Shown here one piece after another: positions 51,532 to 54,661 of a DNA stretch of 54,661 nt (the first letter of the stretch is position 1; the number at the start of each line of letters is the position of its first letter). Source of the DNA: Flavobacteriaceae bacterium (GTDB lineage: Bacteria > Bacteroidota > Bacteroidia > Flavobacteriales > Flavobacteriaceae); assembly GCA_002691645.1 (NCBI GenBank), contig NZIP01000018.1, forward strand, positions 1 through 54,661, given 5' to 3'. The translations under genes and the position numbers were made by a program. The notes below the pieces were generated by a model. It was not told where the DNA came from. It searched no databases and saw nothing but the letters and a program-made list of their open reading frames with translations.

Positions 51532-51534
51532 CAA
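51506..51534 (-). promoter_or_regulatory. Promoter of the DEAD/DEAH helicase gene
   Basis: Minus strand: TTG (51534-51532), 18-base spacer, TATTTTTG (51513-51506), full consensus. It overlaps the rpoD promoter almost base for base on the other strand. Confidence 0.65.
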
Positions 51535-51619
51535 GTGAACTTTTTAAAATTTAAATGATGATAACTTCTTGATAACCTTTTTGAGGAGGACTTGATTTTG
51601 TTCAACAATCCATTTAATT

Positions 51620-51679
51620 ATGAGTAACCAAATTAGATCAAATGCGACAACTCAAAATTGTAAAACAAGTAACAAATAG
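51620..51679 (+). CDS. Possible 19-codon upstream ORF overlapping the rpoD start
   Basis: ATG at 51620 opens [19 protein letters not shown] and stops with TAG at 51677-51679, out of frame with rpoD and covering its start codon. It could lower rpoD translation. No sign that it is translated beyond the ATG; may be chance. Confidence 0.2.
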   Translation: MSNQIRSNATTQNCKTSNK

Positions 51680-52505
51680 AGAGTCAAAATCCCTAGACAA
51701 ATACCTCAACGATATCAGTAAAATAGATTTAATTACCGCTGAGGAAGAAGTTGAATTGGCACAGCGAATTAGACAAGGTGACCAAAAGGCATTGGAAAAA
51801 TTAACAAATGCAAACTTGCGTTTTGTTGTTTCTGTGGCTAAACAATATCAGAATCAAGGCCTGAAGCTTCCTGATTTAATTAACGAAGGTAATCTTGGAT
51901 TAGTTAAGGCAGCGCAGCGTTTTGATGAAACACGAGGATTTAAATTCATTTCCTATGCGGTATGGTGGATTAGACAAAGTATTCTTCATGCGCTAGCTGA
52001 ACAATCAAGAATTGTCCGTTTACCTTTAAACAAAATTGGTGCGATAAATAAAATCAACAAGACCTTTTCATATTTAGAACAGGCTCATGAGAGACCGCCT
52101 TCGGCAGAAGAAATTGCTGATGAATTAGATATGACTATAACAGAAGTAAAGCAGTCTCTTAAAAATGCTGGGAGACACGTTTCTATGGATACGCCCTTTG
52201 AAGACGGTGAATCTTCTAATTTGTATGATGTTTTGCAGCATGGAGAATCCCCAAACCCTGAAGGATCGTTAATTCACGAATCCTTGAATACTGAGATTGG
52301 GAGAATTTTAAATACGCTTAACGATAAAGAAGAAAAAGTGGTTAGGTTATTTTTTGGTATCGACCAAAAGTCGCCAAAAAGTCTAGATGAAATCGGACAA
52401 GAATTTGATCTTACACGAGAACGCGTTCGTCAAATAAGAGAGAAAGCTTTAAGAAAATTGAAAAAGCATGCTGACAACCCTTTGTTAAAGTCTTTTTTAG
52501 GTTAA
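51642..52505 (+). CDS. rpoD: Primary RNA polymerase sigma factor (RpoD/SigA)
   Basis: 287 aa, the short form typical of Bacteroidota, without region 1.1. Region 1.2 [20 protein letters not shown], 2.1-2.4 [53 protein letters not shown], region 3 [14 protein letters not shown] and region 4 [28 protein letters not shown] are complete. It directs transcription from TTG/TAnnTTTG promoters such as those seen in this window. Long leader and a back-to-back promoter with the helicase gene. Confidence 0.97.
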   Translation: MRQLKIVKQVTNRESKSLDKYLNDISKIDLITAEEEVELAQRIRQGDQKALEKLTNANLRFVVSVAKQYQNQGLKLPDLINEGNLGLVKAAQRFDETRGFKFISYAVWWIRQSILHALAEQSRIVRLPLNKIGAINKINKTFSYLEQAHERPPSAEEIADELDMTITEVKQSLKNAGRHVSMDTPFEDGESSNLYDVLQHGESPNPEGSLIHESLNTEIGRILNTLNDKEEKVVRLFFGIDQKSPKSLDEIGQEFDLTRERVRQIREKALRKLKKHADNPLLKSFLG

Positions 52506-52601
52506 CTACAATTCTATATTTTCAATCTGAGCGTCTGATAAAAGACCATTTAGAGCGATTAAAAATTGAACGTAAGGTTCACCAAATTGATCATAGTGCA
52601 T
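52506..52601 (-). CDS. 31-codon small ORF coupled to the upstream hypothetical gene
   Basis: Encodes MHYDQFGEPYVQFLIALNGL and 11 more residues, ending one base after the rpoD stop. Its ATG lies within the last codons of the 104-aa ORF (ATGCACTATGA overlap). If an A8 run (52610-52617 on the complement) were A7, the two frames would join into one protein of about 139 aa. So it is either a translationally coupled micro-gene or the tail of a frameshifted gene. Confidence 0.35.
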   Translation of the reverse strand: MHYDQFGEPYVQFLIALNGLLSDAQIENIEL

Positions 52602-52905
52602 ATTGTTCCTTTTTTTTGTTTAAAACTTCTTCTATATAGGCTTGACCCAGAGATGCCAATAGTTGAAATCTGTTTTTTTTAGCGTTTGCTTCTAGCATTG
52701 CCCCTAAGATGTGCATTAGATCTAAATCTTTTAAATGCTTACTACGTATCATTTGTTCTTTTAGCAGCCTATGAATGGCAATAGGATGGTTTGCTTGGGC
52801 ATATTCTGCTAAAGTTGAAATGAATTTGATATGAATATTACTTATCTTGAAAGGGTATTTCGCAGGTTCTAAATTTGTGAAGTGATGTATATTATTAATC
52901 AGCAT
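52591..52905 (-). CDS. Small protein of unknown function
   Basis: 104 aa, not recognised. Mostly helical, with no leader or membrane segment: IKFISTLAEYAQANHP, AIHRLLKEQMIRSKHL, LMHILGAMLEANAKKNRF, LGQAYIEEVLNKKKEQ. It ends shortly after an A8 homopolymer (see the overlapping 31-codon ORF) and may be truncated by a frameshift there. Convergent with rpoD. Confidence 0.5.
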   Translation of the reverse strand: MLINNIHHFTNLEPAKYPFKISNIHIKFISTLAEYAQANHPIAIHRLLKEQMIRSKHLKDLDLMHILGAMLEANAKKNRFQLLASLGQAYIEEVLNKKKEQYAL

Positions 52906-52975
52906 ATTCCTTGGGCTTACTCCATATGAATAACGTGATTTATGTACTTTTTGTATAATTCATTAAAACAAAAGA

Positions 52976-53032
52976 ATGAGACATTTAAGAAACAGCACCT
53001 TACTTTTGGCGAGCATCTTACTTTTTTCTTGA
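52976..53032 (+). pseudogene. Lipoprotein leader of the M19 dipeptidase, stopped by TGA at the lipobox cysteine
   Basis: ATG at 52976 begins MRHLRNSTLLLASILLFS and is followed by TGA (53030-53032), then QNEAKTETFVQKVKRVHAEV in the same frame into the dipeptidase. The order basic-hydrophobic-LLFS-x-QN is a lipoprotein signal with the cysteine replaced: TGT or TGC to TGA, one base. Confidence 0.7.
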
Positions 53033-53077
53033 CAAAATGAGGCTAAAACAGAAACTTTTGTCCAAAAAGTTAAACGT

Positions 53078-54265
53078 GTGCACGCCGAAGTTATTACTAT
53101 TGATACGCACTGTGATATCAATGTTTCGAATTTCACCGAAGAAACCAATTATACCCAACGCCTATATACACAGGTCGACATTCCTAAAATGAAAGAAGGC
53201 GGTTTTGATGTCGCTTGGTTTATCGTTTATACTGGACAAGGAGAACTCAACGAAGAAGGATATGCCAAAGCGAAAGAAAATGCGTATTCTAAATTTGAGG
53301 CTATAGTCAATCTAACAAGTCAATTCGCTCCTGAAGACATTGAGCTTGCTCGTTCAAGTCAAGAGGTTTTTGATATTGTGGATCGAGGTAAACTCGTGGC
53401 CATGATTGGCGTGGAGAACGCCTACCCTATTGGAACAGATTTGAGTGAAGTAGAACGCTATCACGAATTAGGAGCACGTTATATATCTCTAGCGCACAAT
53501 GGCCATAGTCAATTTTCAGACTCTAATACGGGTGAAAGTGACGATGTTTGGCTTCACTACGGCTTAAGTGAATTGGGAGTGCAAATGGTAGCTCAAATGA
53601 ATCGTTTAGGAATTATGATTGATATATCGCATCCTTCTAAGGAAGCCATAAAAGATATGGTTAGCTTATCAAAAGCACCCATAATCGCCTCTCATTCTTC
53701 TGCTCGTGCCTTGTGTGATCACAGCCGTAATTTAGATGACGAGCAATTGATGTGGATCAAAGAAAACGGTGGAGTTGTACAAACCGTTGCTTTTAGTTCT
53801 TATTTGAATACCGAAAAACACAATGCGTATTCTTCTTATTTATCCGATATAGAGACTTCCATAAAAGATTCATTACAAATTGAGATTCCTCCTCGAAGAA
53901 GTTGGAGCCAATTGGATGACAATCAAATTCAAGAAGCGCTGGATAATTACCGTAAAATACGAGGTATAGCATCAGAAATTGCAGCAAATGATGAAAATGC
54001 ACCCGAGGCAGTTTCAGTAAAAGACTTTGTAGATCATATCGACTATATGGTTGAGCTCATTGGCATTGATCACGTTGGAATAAGCAGTGATTTCGATGGT
54101 GGTGGAGGTATTCACGGTTGGAGAGATTCTTCAGAAACAGAAAACGTCACTCGTGAATTATTAGAGCGTGGATATGCTGAAGTAGACATTAAAAAGCTTT
54201 GGGGGCTCAATTTACTCCGCGTTTTAGACGAGGTTCAGGCCGTTGCTCAAAAATTACAGAAATAA
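53078..54265 (+). CDS. Membrane dipeptidase (M19) with detached leader
   Basis: 395 aa from GTG at 53078; the full-length gene probably began at 52976. Zinc site residues are intact: DTHCD (His11, Asp13), MIGVENAYPIG (Glu), SLAHNGHSQF (His), IASHSSARALCDHSRNLDD (His) and a C-terminal GISSDFDGGGG. Renal-dipeptidase family enzymes split dipeptides, including those with a D-residue. Flavobacterial members are usually lipoproteins, as the upstream leader suggests. If only the GTG start is used the enzyme would stay in the cytoplasm. Confidence 0.85.
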   Translation: MHAEVITIDTHCDINVSNFTEETNYTQRLYTQVDIPKMKEGGFDVAWFIVYTGQGELNEEGYAKAKENAYSKFEAIVNLTSQFAPEDIELARSSQEVFDIVDRGKLVAMIGVENAYPIGTDLSEVERYHELGARYISLAHNGHSQFSDSNTGESDDVWLHYGLSELGVQMVAQMNRLGIMIDISHPSKEAIKDMVSLSKAPIIASHSSARALCDHSRNLDDEQLMWIKENGGVVQTVAFSSYLNTEKHNAYSSYLSDIETSIKDSLQIEIPPRRSWSQLDDNQIQEALDNYRKIRGIASEIAANDENAPEAVSVKDFVDHIDYMVELIGIDHVGISSDFDGGGGIHGWRDSSETENVTRELLERGYAEVDIKKLWGLNLLRVLDEVQAVAQKLQK

Positions 54266-54267
54266 GC

Positions 54268-54661
54268 TTAAGAATTGGCTCTAGAGAGTCGGTCTTTTAC
54301 GAATTCTATTTCTTTTTTGCCGTGAGGATCGGGCTTGCCGTCCTTATCTAAATTCACTATGATGATATTGTCTACAATAATAATCGTTTCGTGTGTCATT
54401 TTGTTTCTCACCTCGGAATTCAAAGTGATTGAGCTCGTGCCAAAGGAGACCACTTCTATTCCAATTTCAACGATATCGCCTAGCACGGCAGAACTTAGAA
54501 AGTTTATTTCAGAGATGTATTTAGTAACCAATCGTTTGTTCTCCAATTGTATAATGCTGTAAAGAATGGCCTCTTCGTCAATCCAACTAAGTACTTTACC
54601 TCCAAATAAAGTGCCGTTGGCATTTAAATCTTCTGGTTTTACTATGCGTCTACTATGAAAT
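54268..54661 (-). CDS. Acyl-CoA thioesterase, hotdog fold (5' end beyond window)
   Basis: About 131 C-terminal residues are visible; the true start lies outside. Reading in from the edge: FHSRRIVKPEDLNANGTLFG, then VLSWIDEEAILYSI, the G-x-x-x-G and W-I/M-D motif of YciA/hotdog thioesterases, followed by KYISEINFLSSAVLGDIVEIG and IIIVNLDKDGKPDPHG. Hydrolyses acyl-CoAs. Convergent with the dipeptidase gene, two bases between the stops. An internal TTG at 54546 is not the start because the conserved domain extends upstream of it. Confidence 0.88.
   Translation of the reverse strand, partial: FHSRRIVKPEDLNANGTLFGGKVLSWIDEEAILYSIIQLENKRLVTKYISEINFLSSAVLGDIVEIGIEVVSFGTSSITLNSEVRNKMTHETIIIVDNIIIVNLDKDGKPDPHGKKEIEFVKDRLSRANS

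Noticed and set aside
53030-53032. UGA read as selenocysteine or cysteine
   Set aside because: No SECIS-like stem was evident just after it, no selenocysteine genes are in the window, and a lipobox needs cysteine; a simple point mutation is more likely.
1-54661. tRNA, rRNA, CRISPR arrays, insertion sequences
   Set aside because: None seen on either strand by reading; a covariance-model scan would be needed to exclude small divergent RNAs.

Overview
The window looks like a chromosomal segment of a marine-type Flavobacteriia (phylum Bacteroidota). The evidence is an AT-rich base composition, the near absence of Shine-Dalgarno sequences, promoters of the TTG-N17-23-TAnnTTTG type used by this phylum, a short (287 aa) primary sigma factor, fused alpha/beta E1 dehydrogenases, and many secreted or lipoprotein enzymes with typical flavobacterial leaders. 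I see no rRNA, tRNA, CRISPR array, integrase or insertion sequence. Genes are tightly packed on both strands, and several convergent pairs overlap by only their stop codons.

Layout. 1-4.1 kb: 5' part of recG, a patatin-like lipase, a secreted coiled-coil protein, an M20 amidohydrolase and a DsrE-like protein. 4.1-11.6 kb: UvrD/PcrA helicase, a membrane/SH3-like protein, a YrdC-family protein, an OmpA lipoprotein, a GT2 glycosyltransferase, a lone HsdR-N-like nuclease-fold protein and holA. 11.6-21.2 kb: fused E1 dehydrogenase, an M1-peptidase-like beta-barrel protein, uvrA, a DUF4130 DNA-repair-type gene and a divergent XRE/S24 (LexA-like) regulator; the divergent region holds four spaced copies of a GGAAnnnTTCC dyad. 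21.2-31.3 kb: ggt, ACP phosphodiesterase, glmM, a lipid A-type acyltransferase, a rhomboid protease, a TlpA-like lipoprotein and a D-lactate-dehydrogenase-type flavin/FeS protein. 31.3-35.7 kb: LpxH-like hydrolase, a 0.7-kb gene-free stretch with strong hairpins, aroC, a dicarboxylate/amino-acid symporter and a DCC protein. 35.7-44.0 kb: mutS2, the D-glutamate pair dgcN-dgcA, ung, an eIF1/SUI1 protein, an IPNS-like oxygenase and a second fused E1. 44.0-54.7 kb: DMT permease with a divergent GntR regulator, M14 carboxypeptidase, lipoprotein amidase, menB, a glycosyltransferase broken by one in-frame stop, a DEAD/DEAH helicase, rpoD, two small ORFs, an M19 dipeptidase whose lipoprotein leader carries a TGA at the lipobox cysteine, and a partial acyl-CoA thioesterase.

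How the parts may work together. DNA repair is strongly represented (recG, uvrD, uvrA, DUF4130, mutS2, ung). The most interesting candidate system is the S24 regulator facing DUF4130-uvrA across a four-operator array, which looks like a LexA-independent damage regulon. Peptidoglycan and D-amino-acid turnover is a second theme: GlmM, amidase, M14, M19, GGT, DgcA/DgcN. The stretch around rpoD (48.7-53.1 kb) carries three apparent gene lesions and a compact overlapping bidirectional promoter. All functions are inferred by reading the sequence; no database search was run.
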